Assembly: GCF_030036535.1 (NCBI RefSeq)
Contig: NZ_CP080388.1
Span: 1,171,001-1,235,000 of the forward strand
Direction: 5' to 3'
Length of the DNA stretch: 64,000 bases
DNA from: Agrobacterium cucumeris
GTDB taxonomy: Bacteria; Pseudomonadota; Alphaproteobacteria; Rhizobiales; Rhizobiaceae
Below, piece by piece: positions 43,830 through 51,800 of the stretch (position 1 is its first letter; each line of letters begins with the position of its first letter). The position numbers and the translations under genes are program-made. The notes beneath the pieces were generated by a model that saw only the letters and a program-made list of their open reading frames with translations, did no database searches and was not told where the DNA came from.

Positions 43830-43846
43830 TTCGAAACATTCTAAAT
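43830..43846. promoter_or_regulatory. candidate Irr (iron control) box
   Basis: TTTCGAA-ACA-TTCTAAA differs at one position from the Irr box consensus of Rhizobiales (TTTAGAA N3 TTCTAAA). It lies 75 bp upstream of the TonB-receptor start in the 147-bp divergent region. Binding is inferred from the motif. Confidence 0.6.
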
Positions 43847-43902
43847 TCCAGAAATTGCAAAAAGGGCTCCTCCACTCAGCGGCGGAGTAAAAAAATCGCA
43901 AG

Positions 43903-45372
43903 ATGACAACCGGCAAGAGAAAAGAACAATCAGCTTCCCCGACAAAGCCAGACAGGCTTGGACAGCTGAAATTACTTGTCGCTTTCGACGCGTTGCTGCG
44001 GGAAGGCAGTGTCAGCCGAGCCGCGGCCGGTATGGGAATGCCTGTTTCCTCGATGAGCCGCATATTGCAGCAGCTGCGGGAGAAATACGGGGACCAGCTG
44101 TTTTTACGCACCGGCCAGGGCCTGCGTCCGACCCCCTTTGCCGAGAACATGCGGTTGCGGATCCGCTCGCTGGCAGCGGAAGCGGATAACCTGATCGATT
44201 ACTCACGGGAGAAACCGGAACTACCCGCCGCTGCCAATAAAAGTGGCTGGGAACGGCCGGTGCTGATGAAGGCGCCACCGCTTTCACTTCGCCCGAGCGT
44301 TGCGCTGGAAGGCCAGCCGACACCGGAAAACATCGCTGATCGTCTCGCCCGTATCGGCCACAATGCCGATCCGCAGCAGCGGCTTGCCAAATATATCGCG
44401 ACCTCGGCAATGGGCATCGGCAATAGCCGCCCGCTCAGCCAGGAGGAGGCGATGGATGCGCTGTCGATCATTCTCGACGGCAATGCCGATCCGATCCAAA
44501 TCGGGGCGCTGCTTGCAACCATGCATTATCGCGGTGGGACCGCAGCGGAGCTTGCCGGTTTCATTGAAGCCATGTGGCAGCATATAGAAAGAGACCGGCA
44601 GCGGCCTGCCGCCGTTGATCTCGACTGGCCGGCCTATATGTCGCCCAAACATCGTGACGCACCCTGGTTCCTGCATTCCGCCCGCCTCGTTTCCATGGCG
44701 GGATACAGCGTTTTGTTGCACGGCCATGTGGGTCAGGGGGAAAATGGCGGCAAGCTCGAACTTGCAGCTGAAGCCTGTGGAATTCCCCTCTGCCATTCCC
44801 TTTCGCAGGCGGCCGAGGCCACAGCCTCGGAACGGATCGCCTATTTGCCGATTGGCGGCCTGTCTCTGCAGTTCCAGAGCCTGCTTGGCCTGCACGGCAT
44901 TCTGGAAATGCGCCTGCCGCTCAATACGGTCGTGCATCTTCTCAATCCGCTGCGCGCCAGAAGCGCCATCATCGGTGTCGCCCGCCCCTCCTATCAGGAG
45001 CTTCACCGCGACACTGCACGGCTACTTTCGGTGGAAAACCTCGCCATCCTCGGCAATACGCGGGATTTTGCGCAATTCACGCCGTTTCGCAGCACCCGGA
45101 TTTTTGGCCTTTCCAAAGGCAAGGATGTAGAATTCGTCATTCCAGCCCGCGAAACGCCACCGGCCGAAATGCCGACCATGTTCACCAGCTTCGAATATTG
45201 GCGGGCAGTCTGGACGGGGGCAGCCAGAGACGAAAGGGCGGAAACCACCATCATCTCCACGGCTGCAATCGCGCTGATGCTGGTCAACGACATGACCATG
45301 CCATTTGAAGAGGCCTATGCCCGCAGCCTGCGGCTGTGGCACGACCGGGCGCGTAATTTCGTCAATGTCTGA
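43903..45372 (+). CDS. LysR-type HTH fused to a TrpD2/YbiB-like domain
   Basis: A 489-residue fusion. Residues about 18-80 are a LysR-type winged helix (LKLLVAFDALLREGSVSRAA and SSMSRILQQLREKYGDQLF, then RTGQGLRPTPFAE). Residues about 145-480 are glycosyltransferase-family-3/TrpD-like: LSQEEAMDALSIILDGNADP, LLATMHYRGGTAAELAGFIE and VLLHGHVGQGENGG. This second part is of the YbiB/TrpD2 type, proteins that look like anthranilate phosphoribosyltransferase but were reported to bind nucleic acid. A LysR co-inducer domain is absent. It may be a DNA-binding regulator that senses a phosphoribosyl or nucleotide ligand. It is divergent from the TonB receptor. Confidence 0.8.
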   Translation: MTTGKRKEQSASPTKPDRLGQLKLLVAFDALLREGSVSRAAAGMGMPVSSMSRILQQLREKYGDQLFLRTGQGLRPTPFAENMRLRIRSLAAEADNLIDYSREKPELPAAANKSGWERPVLMKAPPLSLRPSVALEGQPTPENIADRLARIGHNADPQQRLAKYIATSAMGIGNSRPLSQEEAMDALSIILDGNADPIQIGALLATMHYRGGTAAELAGFIEAMWQHIERDRQRPAAVDLDWPAYMSPKHRDAPWFLHSARLVSMAGYSVLLHGHVGQGENGGKLELAAEACGIPLCHSLSQAAEATASERIAYLPIGGLSLQFQSLLGLHGILEMRLPLNTVVHLLNPLRARSAIIGVARPSYQELHRDTARLLSVENLAILGNTRDFAQFTPFRSTRIFGLSKGKDVEFVIPARETPPAEMPTMFTSFEYWRAVWTGAARDERAETTIISTAAIALMLVNDMTMPFEEAYARSLRLWHDRARNFVNV

Positions 45373-45391
45373 AAGCTCGGGGCCTGAAAGC

Positions 45392-46591
45392 TCAGGCGTT
45401 GGCGACTGATTTTTTCAGTGCCAGATACTCCCACACGGCAACGAGCAGCAGGACGCCCGTGCTCGCCAGTTGCAGAATATAAAGCGGTATGCCCGGCACC
45501 GGCAAAAGCAGGCAGAGCGCCACCAAACCGGCAAAATGCGAGACGGGCCGCTGGTAAGTGGCGGCAATCTTGACACCGATATTGCCGGCCAGAAACAAAA
45601 CCGGGCCGCCAAGAATAGCGATCGCCTCCCTCAACGTTGCGCTCTCCCAGGCATGGGAAAGGCTGAAATCCTCTCCCACAGCCGTCAGGATAATGCCTGC
45701 CACGATAGGCAGGTGGCCATAGTTGAAAAGATTATGGGCGATCTTCGCTTTCTCTTTGGCGTTCTCAGCCTTTCTGGACGCTTCCTCCTGCCCGTGATGG
45801 AAATAAATCCACCACATCACTACGGTGCTGACGAAGGCCGAGCAGAAAACAATGAATGTTAGGGTCGAATTCATATATTCGGTGGCCGTGCGGCCGGTGG
45901 TGAGAATGGTTTCGCCAAGGCAGATGATCACGAACAGAGCACAGCGCTCTGCCAGGTGTTCGCCGGAAAGATGCAGCCGGTCCTCGTCGCTGGATGCCAC
46001 ACCCGGCACCACATAACGGCAGGCCGGCCCCGCATATTCGATCGCCAATGCCACACCCCATAGGAGAATACGGTCCGTTAGATCGACCAGCCCGCCGGCC
46101 AGCCAGAACAGGCTTGATATGACGAGCCAGATCGTCACGCGCACGAAAACCAGAAACGACTGCCGGTCTTCTCCCTTGAAAGCATAGAGCGCAAAAAGGC
46201 TCCGCCCCACCTGCATGGTGCTGTAGATGAGGGCGAAAACGAACCCCTGTTCCGCAAAAGCTTCCGGCAGAGCGATGGCCAGCAGAACCCCACCGAACAT
46301 CAGGACAAAGAGGAGAATCCGGACCGGCTCCTTTTCCGTATTCAGCAGATTGGTGATCCAGGTGGTGTGTATCCACAGCCACCATAACGACAATATCAGA
46401 ATGCCTGCCTCAAGCGCAGCCGTTGGCCCGAAATCCTTTGCCAATGCATGCGAGAGCTGGATGAGCGCGAAGACAAAAACCAGATCAAAAAACAACTCGG
46501 GGAAAGTCGCCTTTTCAGCGTCCTGTCCTTCCCGCCTGATCCAGCTTTCCGCAGCCGGCGTGCACCCGGAGATCTTTGTTTCAGTTCCCAT
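45392..46591 (-). CDS. ltrA: low-temperature-requirement protein A family membrane protein
   Basis: A 399-residue integral membrane protein with about eleven to twelve hydrophobic segments. The N-terminal block KATFPELFFDLVFVFALIQL is the signature of the LtrA family; SGEHLAERCALFVIICLGET is the second conserved block. The family was named for a Listeria gene needed for growth in the cold; its biochemical role is unknown. It converges with the HTH-TrpD2 gene (19-bp gap). Confidence 0.88.
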   Translation of the reverse strand: MGTETKISGCTPAAESWIRREGQDAEKATFPELFFDLVFVFALIQLSHALAKDFGPTAALEAGILILSLWWLWIHTTWITNLLNTEKEPVRILLFVLMFGGVLLAIALPEAFAEQGFVFALIYSTMQVGRSLFALYAFKGEDRQSFLVFVRVTIWLVISSLFWLAGGLVDLTDRILLWGVALAIEYAGPACRYVVPGVASSDEDRLHLSGEHLAERCALFVIICLGETILTTGRTATEYMNSTLTFIVFCSAFVSTVVMWWIYFHHGQEEASRKAENAKEKAKIAHNLFNYGHLPIVAGIILTAVGEDFSLSHAWESATLREAIAILGGPVLFLAGNIGVKIAATYQRPVSHFAGLVALCLLLPVPGIPLYILQLASTGVLLLVAVWEYLALKKSVANA

Positions 46592-46635
46592 TCTGCTTCT
46601 GCGCCTGTTCGTGAACTATAAAGTCGCTGCCCCTC

Positions 46636-46920
46636 TCATCGTTGTGAGAGATCAGCGTCCACGCCAAATGTATCTAGGCTCGAAGTTCGTCCGGGAAACT
46701 CGAGCGCGCGCGCACTGTCTGGATAAAAGCGCGGCCCTACCATTCTTATCTTCCTGCCCAGGACGTCCGTAATATAATCGGGTGCGGCAGATGCCTTAGA
46801 GAATGTGACGTTCCGGGCATTATCATGCTCCAGCGTGCTGACCTCGATGGGCTGAGCAACTACCGGCAACGCCGTCACGCAGATGAAGGATGCGGCGAGA
46901 AAAATTGACTTGGGCAACAT
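46636..46920 (-). CDS. small secreted or periplasmic protein, unknown
   Basis: Not recognised. A 94-residue protein that starts MLPKSIFLAASFICVTALPV, a clear signal peptide with cleavage after VVA. The mature 70 residues are polar (ISTLEHDNARNV type), with one ending block DTFGVDADLSQR and no cysteines after cleavage. The ATG at 46920 is chosen because it begins the signal peptide and GGGATAG is upstream; the frame is open to 46965. It lies upstream of ltrA on the same strand. Confidence 0.6.
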   Translation of the reverse strand: MLPKSIFLAASFICVTALPVVAQPIEVSTLEHDNARNVTFSKASAAPDYITDVLGRKIRMVGPRFYPDSARALEFPGRTSSLDTFGVDADLSQR

Positions 46921-46985
46921 CGGTCTATCCCTGGCGTAATTATTTGCGCCATAAACAGCCTGCACCCGTTTTTGTTCCGACGCTG

Positions 46986-47198
46986 TCAGGCCTCTCCGTC
47001 GAGATAGCTGCGATATTGCACATAATCAGCGCTTGGTTGCCCATCGACAATTTCAGGCGGCCGGCCCGTGCCTCCAGTCAGATAGCCAGCGCTTTCGAGC
47101 TCCGCTTTCAAGAGCGTCTCAATCGCCACGTGCCGGGGCAAGGCATTGTCCGCCATATAAAGAGCAACGGCCAGCTCCATATCGTCTGGGAAAATCAT
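46986..47198 (-). CDS. small protein of unknown function
   Basis: Not recognised. A 70-residue acidic protein from the ATG at 47198: MIFPDDMELAVALYMADNAL, then RHVAIETLLKAELESAGYL and a tail with DYVQYRSYLDGEA. The helical first half looks like a small regulatory or toxin-antitoxin-type helix bundle, but no family is assigned. A TTG at 47222 is the only longer start. It lies between the secreted orphan and repC. Confidence 0.5.
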   Translation of the reverse strand: MIFPDDMELAVALYMADNALPRHVAIETLLKAELESAGYLTGGTGRPPEIVDGQPSADYVQYRSYLDGEA

Positions 47199-47675
47199 GG
47201 GCGCGGCGTTCCTTTTCAACAATCAGGCGGAAACGCGTAATGACGTCGAAGGTTCAATCCTGCCGATTTGTGCCTGCATTTCCGGCCAGCAATCGTCTGC
47301 AAAATGATTGCCTCTGGCCGCTACCAAAACATCGTGAGCAACAGTTTTGGACGCCAGTTAAAGGGCTTCCCCTTCTGCTTTTTGCGGGGGAATGAGACCT
47401 AAAATAACACGTATATGACCCAATCGGTACCGCTAGGCGACCAAAACACCTCGGACTCAAGCGATTGAAACCAATCGTTGAAAAACGCAAACGAAAGCTA
47501 AGTGGTATTTAACTTTCATTACCTTGCATTAACCATAGGGGTTCTCGTTGGCTGAATGCTGGTGTGTTTAACAGCAGCCTTGCCGCGAATCTCTCTGGGG
47601 TTCTGAAAACAGTGCAAATCTACCTGTGGACAGGCTTTTTCGCAAGCTTTCGCCATTTCCCCGGCGGTTCAGGTT
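47199..47675. other. 477-bp gap downstream of repC
   Basis: No convincing gene. Open frames at 47254-47490 and 47564-47806 have no protein-like sequence or ribosome site. A small hairpin CGATTG-AAAC-CAATCG is at 47462-47477 without a T run. The composition is more AT-rich than the coding flanks. Confidence 0.5.
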
Positions 47676-48953
47676 TTACGCTCGCATGGTTGCCTCCAGC
47701 TTGTCTGTGCGACCGCGCAGCTGCGCCAGCAGCATGGCTTGAAGATCAAAACCACCCTCCTGTGCCTTCCGGGTCAGATTGCGGAGATATCCACCCAGCG
47801 AACTGATCTGCTCCGCCTTCTGCAGCAGGCAGGCAAGGATAGCCGCCGTCCCCTGTCGACCGAAGGCGGTAAGCGCATCCTGATAAGCCGACTGGCTGAT
47901 GTTGAACATGGTTCTGATGACGGAGGTTGCCACCTCCAGATCGCGCCAGCCTGTCACAGCTCCGCCTGGGGCATAGAGCGAGATATCCGGGCAAGCCTTC
48001 AAAACCAAAACAATATCAGGAACAAAAAATTGCTTATGAACAACAGGCTTGAGCGGTGGTGGTGAAGTGTTTGCACTGGCAGGTGCCGCATATGCTGGCT
48101 GAGCTGCGGTGTTTGCGACCAGTGGAACCGTCGCCGGTTCACGCAAATCTTGCGGTTTAGATATGGATTCGGATTCTGAATTCTTTATGAGGCGCTCATT
48201 TTGGCAGTCATTGCCGCTCAAATCTTCGGATTTTTCAATATTTTCCAGATAGTTGGTCACTTCTGCGCGTATCGAGGCCAGAAAACCGGCGATTTCCTTG
48301 AGTTCAGCGGGTTTTGAATTGCGGCCAAGCGAGCGGGCAACGGCATTGTAGCGGGTCTGAAATCCTTCGACTGGTTCAGTCTGGCCGCTGGCGGCAATCA
48401 TTTCGCAGAGTTTCTGGATATCACGGCGGCAAAGGCTGATGCTTTCGCGAAGCCGTTGAAGATCGAGCCGCTCGCGAATGATGCGTTCAGCCAGGTCTTC
48501 AATTTCCGCCTTGCGGGCAAGAAGCGGCGCCAGCGAGAAACCATAGGCTTCGCTGATCTCCCCTCCCCTGTGCTTGCGGGCGTAGCGTTTTCCGTTTGGA
48601 CTATCTTTACGGATAATGAGACCGGCTTCGACGAGAGCCGAGAGATGCCGGCGCAACGTCTGTTCGGCCATACCATGGGCTCTCAGCGACAATTGCGTAT
48701 TGGACGGGAAGACGACCAGACCGGCTTCGCTTGAGAGTTCGTTCTTCGGATAGAAACTCAAAAGCGCGTTCAAAACCGCAAGCGAGCGATCGGTCACGCC
48801 GAGCAATGGTCTTGCTTCACAGACCGAACGATAGAGTTTCCATTTATCGACCGCTTCGGTTTTAATGTTTTTCTGTGCGGCAAACTGAGTTGCGAGAACG
48901 CCAAACGACATCGCTCGCCGCCCAAAGGGCGTCGTTACATGTGTGCTGTCCAT
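47676..48953 (-). CDS. repC: replication initiator RepC
   Basis: A 425-residue initiator of a repABC replicon. The N-terminal DNA-binding domain (about 40-160) holds LLGVTDRSLAVLNALLSFYP, FPSNTQLSLRAHGMAEQTLR and KDSPNGKRYARK. A variable proline/alanine-rich linker lies at about 255-310. The C-terminal domain has AYQDALTAFGRQGTAAILAC and GGYLRNLTRKAQEGGF. RepC is the essential initiator of these replicons, and the origin usually lies inside its gene. ATG 48953 with AAAGGTG upstream is chosen over GTG 48962. Its amount is probably limited by the counter-transcript RNA just upstream. Confidence 0.95.
   Translation of the reverse strand: MDSTHVTTPFGRRAMSFGVLATQFAAQKNIKTEAVDKWKLYRSVCEARPLLGVTDRSLAVLNALLSFYPKNELSSEAGLVVFPSNTQLSLRAHGMAEQTLRRHLSALVEAGLIIRKDSPNGKRYARKHRGGEISEAYGFSLAPLLARKAEIEDLAERIIRERLDLQRLRESISLCRRDIQKLCEMIAASGQTEPVEGFQTRYNAVARSLGRNSKPAELKEIAGFLASIRAEVTNYLENIEKSEDLSGNDCQNERLIKNSESESISKPQDLREPATVPLVANTAAQPAYAAPASANTSPPPLKPVVHKQFFVPDIVLVLKACPDISLYAPGGAVTGWRDLEVATSVIRTMFNISQSAYQDALTAFGRQGTAAILACLLQKAEQISSLGGYLRNLTRKAQEGGFDLQAMLLAQLRGRTDKLEATMRA
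48155..48262. other. AT-rich stretch inside repC, probable origin (oriV)
   Basis: This part of repC (in the linker region of the protein) is the most AT-rich of the gene, with runs like GGATTTTTCAATATTTTCCAG. In studied repABC replicons the origin maps to an AT-rich part of repC. Location here is by analogy. Confidence 0.4.
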
Positions 48954-49014
48954 GTCTTTCACCTTTCACAAGGCAAAAGAAAATCGCTCACCGAAAAATT
49001 CGATGCCAAGACTC

Positions 49015-49100
49015 TTGACTATGATTCGCGGAAATGAGATTCTTTGGTTGCTTAGATCAAAGAAAGGCTTCCGTGCGGCAACGTTCGGGGGCTTTTTTCT
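49015..49100 (+). ncRNA. counter-transcript RNA of the repABC module (incA/RepE type)
   Basis: In the 185-bp repB-repC gap the plus strand carries TTGACT (49015-49020), 17 bp, GATTCT (49038-49043), and then a hairpin GCTTCCG/CGGGGGC (49067-49092) with a T run. This would give an RNA of about 50 nt from near 49050, antisense to the rep transcript. repABC replicons encode such a ctRNA at this place to repress repC and set copy number and incompatibility. The coordinates include its promoter; ends are approximate. Confidence 0.75.
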
Positions 49101-49138
49101 TTTGTAATGCGTCTCCTGTTAGTCGTTCGAGTTAAAAA

Positions 49139-50152
49139 TCACTGCTTGGATCGGTATTCGGCAAACAGCGCCTGAAGATGTTCCAGAACGAACTCGGCAA
49201 ATTCCGGGGCTTCGTTCTTATCGATCGAGATATCCAGCTTGCGGTCGCTCTCAACCACCTTTGCCAATCGACCACCGGTTTCCGACGACCAGACACCGGC
49301 TTTTTTCGCCTGGGCTTTGGGCTTCAGGAAATCCAGAAGTGATTTGAATCTGTCTTCGGAGACAAGCGCCGCAACGGAAGGCTCCTTGACATAAGCGCGG
49401 GCAGCTTCCTTGACCTGCGACGAGGAAAGCTGATCGGCAAGATCCATCCAGTTACGGCGACCGACGCTGGGCGCGGGACCGATAAGATCGACCAGATCCT
49501 CCGGAATGCGGCCGACGACTGACAACATGTTGGAAAGATCGCCTTTATGCAGCGACATTGCCGCCATGATCGTATCACGGGGAAACCGCATCTGCAGTTT
49601 CTGGGCAAAGCGCGCCTTTTCGATATAGGTGAGATCGCGACGCTCGTTGTTTTCCTGTCCCTGTGCCACGACCAGCTGTTCATCACTAAGATCGCGAACG
49701 ACGGCCTTGACCGGGATACCAAGGCTCGAGACGGCACGCAGACGGCGATGACCGAAGGCAACCTGATAGCGGCCCGGAAACTCGGGATGCGGGCGCACCA
49801 GAATGGGAACCTGCTGTCCCTGCTCGCGAATGGCTTCCACCAGACCTGCATCCGCTTCTTCGGAAGCCGGCATACGATCCGGTATGAACGAAGGATCAAT
49901 ATCGGCAGGATTGAGGGAAACGATCGTCAGACCCTCGGCGAGCCGCTTTTCGATCTCTTCAGCTCGCTTTGCACGTTCAGAAACTTCGTTCAGGGACTGG
50001 CCGATCATACCAACCGGTGAGTTGGCAACATCAGTCACCAGATCGGGAGAACCAAGGATGGGCCTGATGCGTGGCCGCGCCCGCTCAGTAGCTGCGTCGT
50101 TGTTGTCGGTAGCTGGTGTACCTAGATTTGCGAAAATCTGCTTTCTGCTCAT
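49139..50152 (-). CDS. repB: partition protein RepB (ParB family)
   Basis: A 337-residue centromere-binding protein. The N-terminus MSRKQIFANLG is typical of RepB. The ParB/Srx-like CTPase region has IREQGQQVPILVRPHPEFPG and FGHRRLRAVSSLG, followed by AQGQENNERRDLTYIEKARF and a helix-turn-helix region with MAAMSLHKGDLSNMLSVVGR. It binds the parS-like sites at 51540, 51623 and 53256 and works with RepA in segregation. Its start overlaps the end of repA by 4 bp. Confidence 0.95.
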   Translation of the reverse strand: MSRKQIFANLGTPATDNNDAATERARPRIRPILGSPDLVTDVANSPVGMIGQSLNEVSERAKRAEEIEKRLAEGLTIVSLNPADIDPSFIPDRMPASEEADAGLVEAIREQGQQVPILVRPHPEFPGRYQVAFGHRRLRAVSSLGIPVKAVVRDLSDEQLVVAQGQENNERRDLTYIEKARFAQKLQMRFPRDTIMAAMSLHKGDLSNMLSVVGRIPEDLVDLIGPAPSVGRRNWMDLADQLSSSQVKEAARAYVKEPSVAALVSEDRFKSLLDFLKPKAQAKKAGVWSSETGGRLAKVVESDRKLDISIDKNEAPEFAEFVLEHLQALFAEYRSKQ

Positions 50153-51363
50153 GCTGCCCTACCCCACGCTTTTTTGATCAGTCCTTCGACTTCAGCGTTT
50201 ACATTGTTCATGGCTTCCAGCGCGCGATCATAGGTCGAGCGGGTGAACTGGGTTCTCTCGACCTCGAAAAGCGTCTGGTTGGTCAACCCGGCGTCAGAGA
50301 CAGCCGTGCTCTTCAGCATCGGATGATTGAGGACGTTTTCACCGAAGATCGAACGCAGGAAAGCAACCATCTGATTTTGCGGGCCGTCACTGGGTTCAAA
50401 CCGGGTGATGAGATAACGCATCCAGTTATAATCGGATCGCGCACCTGCCCGGCCGATTTCGGCGAGCAGATCGCCGGTCATGGCGAGAAACTGGTTCATG
50501 GACATGACGTCCAGCATCTGCGGATGAACGGTGACGAGAACCGAGGTAGCTGCCGTCAATGCCGAAAGCGTCAGGTAACCGAGTTGCGGCGGGCAATCGA
50601 TCACGACGACATCATAGAAATTCTGGGCCTGGGCGATTGCCTGACCGATGCGGGCAAAAAACAACGTGTCACCCGGAGCGCGACGCATCAGTGCGCGAGG
50701 CGTGTCGTGCTCGAACTCCATGAGCTCCAGATTGCCCGGAACGATGTGAAGGCCGGGAATATAGGTGCCACGAACGATCTCGGCGATCGGACGGCGTTCC
50801 TCGTCATAGCGGATCGCGCCATAGAGTGTTTCATTCGGGCCGACATCGATCTCCGGCTGATGACCGAAGAGAGCGGACAAACTGGCCTGAGGATCAAGGT
50901 CGATTGCGAGAACCCGATAACCGCGCAGCGCCAGATATTGCGCCAGATGCGCCGACGTCGTGGTCTTTCCGGAGCCGCCCTTGAAATTCATGACGGCGAT
51001 AACCTGGAGTTCTTCGCCGTCACGACGGTGAGGCAGGTAGCGGCGTGTGCCACGTGCGCCCTGATCGAGAAGCTTTCTGATCTCATGCATGTCTTCAACG
51101 GAATAGGAGCGGCGGCCTGAGGCCTGTGCCGCGTCAAGTTCCGGACGCTCAGCTGCGATCTGGCGAAGATAAGCCTCGCCAATTCCAATCAGCCGCGCGG
51201 TTTCGGCAGGCGAGAAATGTCGCATGCTCTTTTCGGTGTGGGGTGAAAATGTATTTGCATTATGCGCCTGCAATTGGGCTGACAGTGCAGCCGAATGCTG
51301 TTGTATAAGGCCCGTCAGGTCGGGGGCCCCTGCAGCACGTCTTGAGTCGGCACTCTGTGTCAT
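50149..51363 (-). CDS. repA: partition ATPase RepA (ParA family)
   Basis: A 404-residue Walker-type ATPase. The N-terminal helix-turn-helix region has RHFSPAETARLIGIGEAYLR. The deviant Walker A is NFKGGSGKTTTSAHLA (128-142) and Walker A' AIDLDPQASLSALFG follows. VVIDCPPQLGYLTLSALTAA is the Walker B region. RepA moves RepB-parS complexes and represses the operon. The start at 51363 gives the usual length; the frame is open to 51426. Confidence 0.95.
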   Translation of the reverse strand: MTQSADSRRAAGAPDLTGLIQQHSAALSAQLQAHNANTFSPHTEKSMRHFSPAETARLIGIGEAYLRQIAAERPELDAAQASGRRSYSVEDMHEIRKLLDQGARGTRRYLPHRRDGEELQVIAVMNFKGGSGKTTTSAHLAQYLALRGYRVLAIDLDPQASLSALFGHQPEIDVGPNETLYGAIRYDEERRPIAEIVRGTYIPGLHIVPGNLELMEFEHDTPRALMRRAPGDTLFFARIGQAIAQAQNFYDVVVIDCPPQLGYLTLSALTAATSVLVTVHPQMLDVMSMNQFLAMTGDLLAEIGRAGARSDYNWMRYLITRFEPSDGPQNQMVAFLRSIFGENVLNHPMLKSTAVSDAGLTNQTLFEVERTQFTRSTYDRALEAMNNVNAEVEGLIKKAWGRAA

Positions 51364-51539
51364 TTGTCTTCTTTCGCTCGATATCGCAGTGGCGGTTTTT
51401 TTCGAAAAAGGCGGTTTTTTCCGCAACTGAGATATAAGCGCCGATTCTCTTTTCGGCGCAATAGGCTTTTTTCCCGGTTGCGAAAGTGCCGCTAAAGCAT
51501 TGTGGAAGAATCACATTTGGTTTTTGTGACAGTTTGACG

Positions 51540-51555
51540 GTTAGCCGCGGCTAAC
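51540..51555. promoter_or_regulatory. parS: parS site 1 (perfect palindrome)
   Basis: GTTAGCCGCGGCTAAC is a perfect 16-bp palindrome and matches the repABC parS pattern GTTN4GCN4AAC. It lies 177 bp upstream of repA. Confidence 0.9.
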
Positions 51556-51582
51556 TTCTTTAATATTGGTCGGCGGGAGCGA

Positions 51583-51611
51583 TTGCCGACTATCCGACCG
51601 TCGGCGATTCA
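51583..51611. repeat. inverted repeat between parS 1 and 2
   Basis: TTGCCGAC and GTCGGCGA form an imperfect inverted repeat around 51584-51608. It may be an operator for RepA or another centromere component; no protein is assigned. Confidence 0.35.
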
Positions 51612-51622
51612 AAGCCCTTGGA

Positions 51623-51638
51623 GTTAGCCGCGGCAAAC
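51623..51638. promoter_or_regulatory. parS: parS site 2
   Basis: GTTAGCCGCGGCAAAC differs from parS site 1 at one position and keeps GTTN4GCN4AAC. It is 68 bp from site 1 and lies before the oxidoreductase gene. Confidence 0.85.
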
Positions 51639-51800
51639 TTTCCGCAGCGGATATAGAGATGTTTGACCTTCGACCAGACGCAGTGGGGAAAAGTGAAGGG
51701 TGGACATTCGCAGGCGTTTAATCTCTACTCATTGACTAGAGTATCGTTGGGCCGCGCGCTCCCGGGTGGCTATTCATACTGTCGCAGGTTGGAGGAATGA

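Noticed and set aside
47462..47477. CGATTG/CAATCG hairpin as a repC terminator
   Set aside because: Six-base stem without a T run, too far from the repC stop.
47254..47806. Small open frames downstream of repC
   Set aside because: No ribosome sites, no recognisable fold and one overlaps the end of repC.
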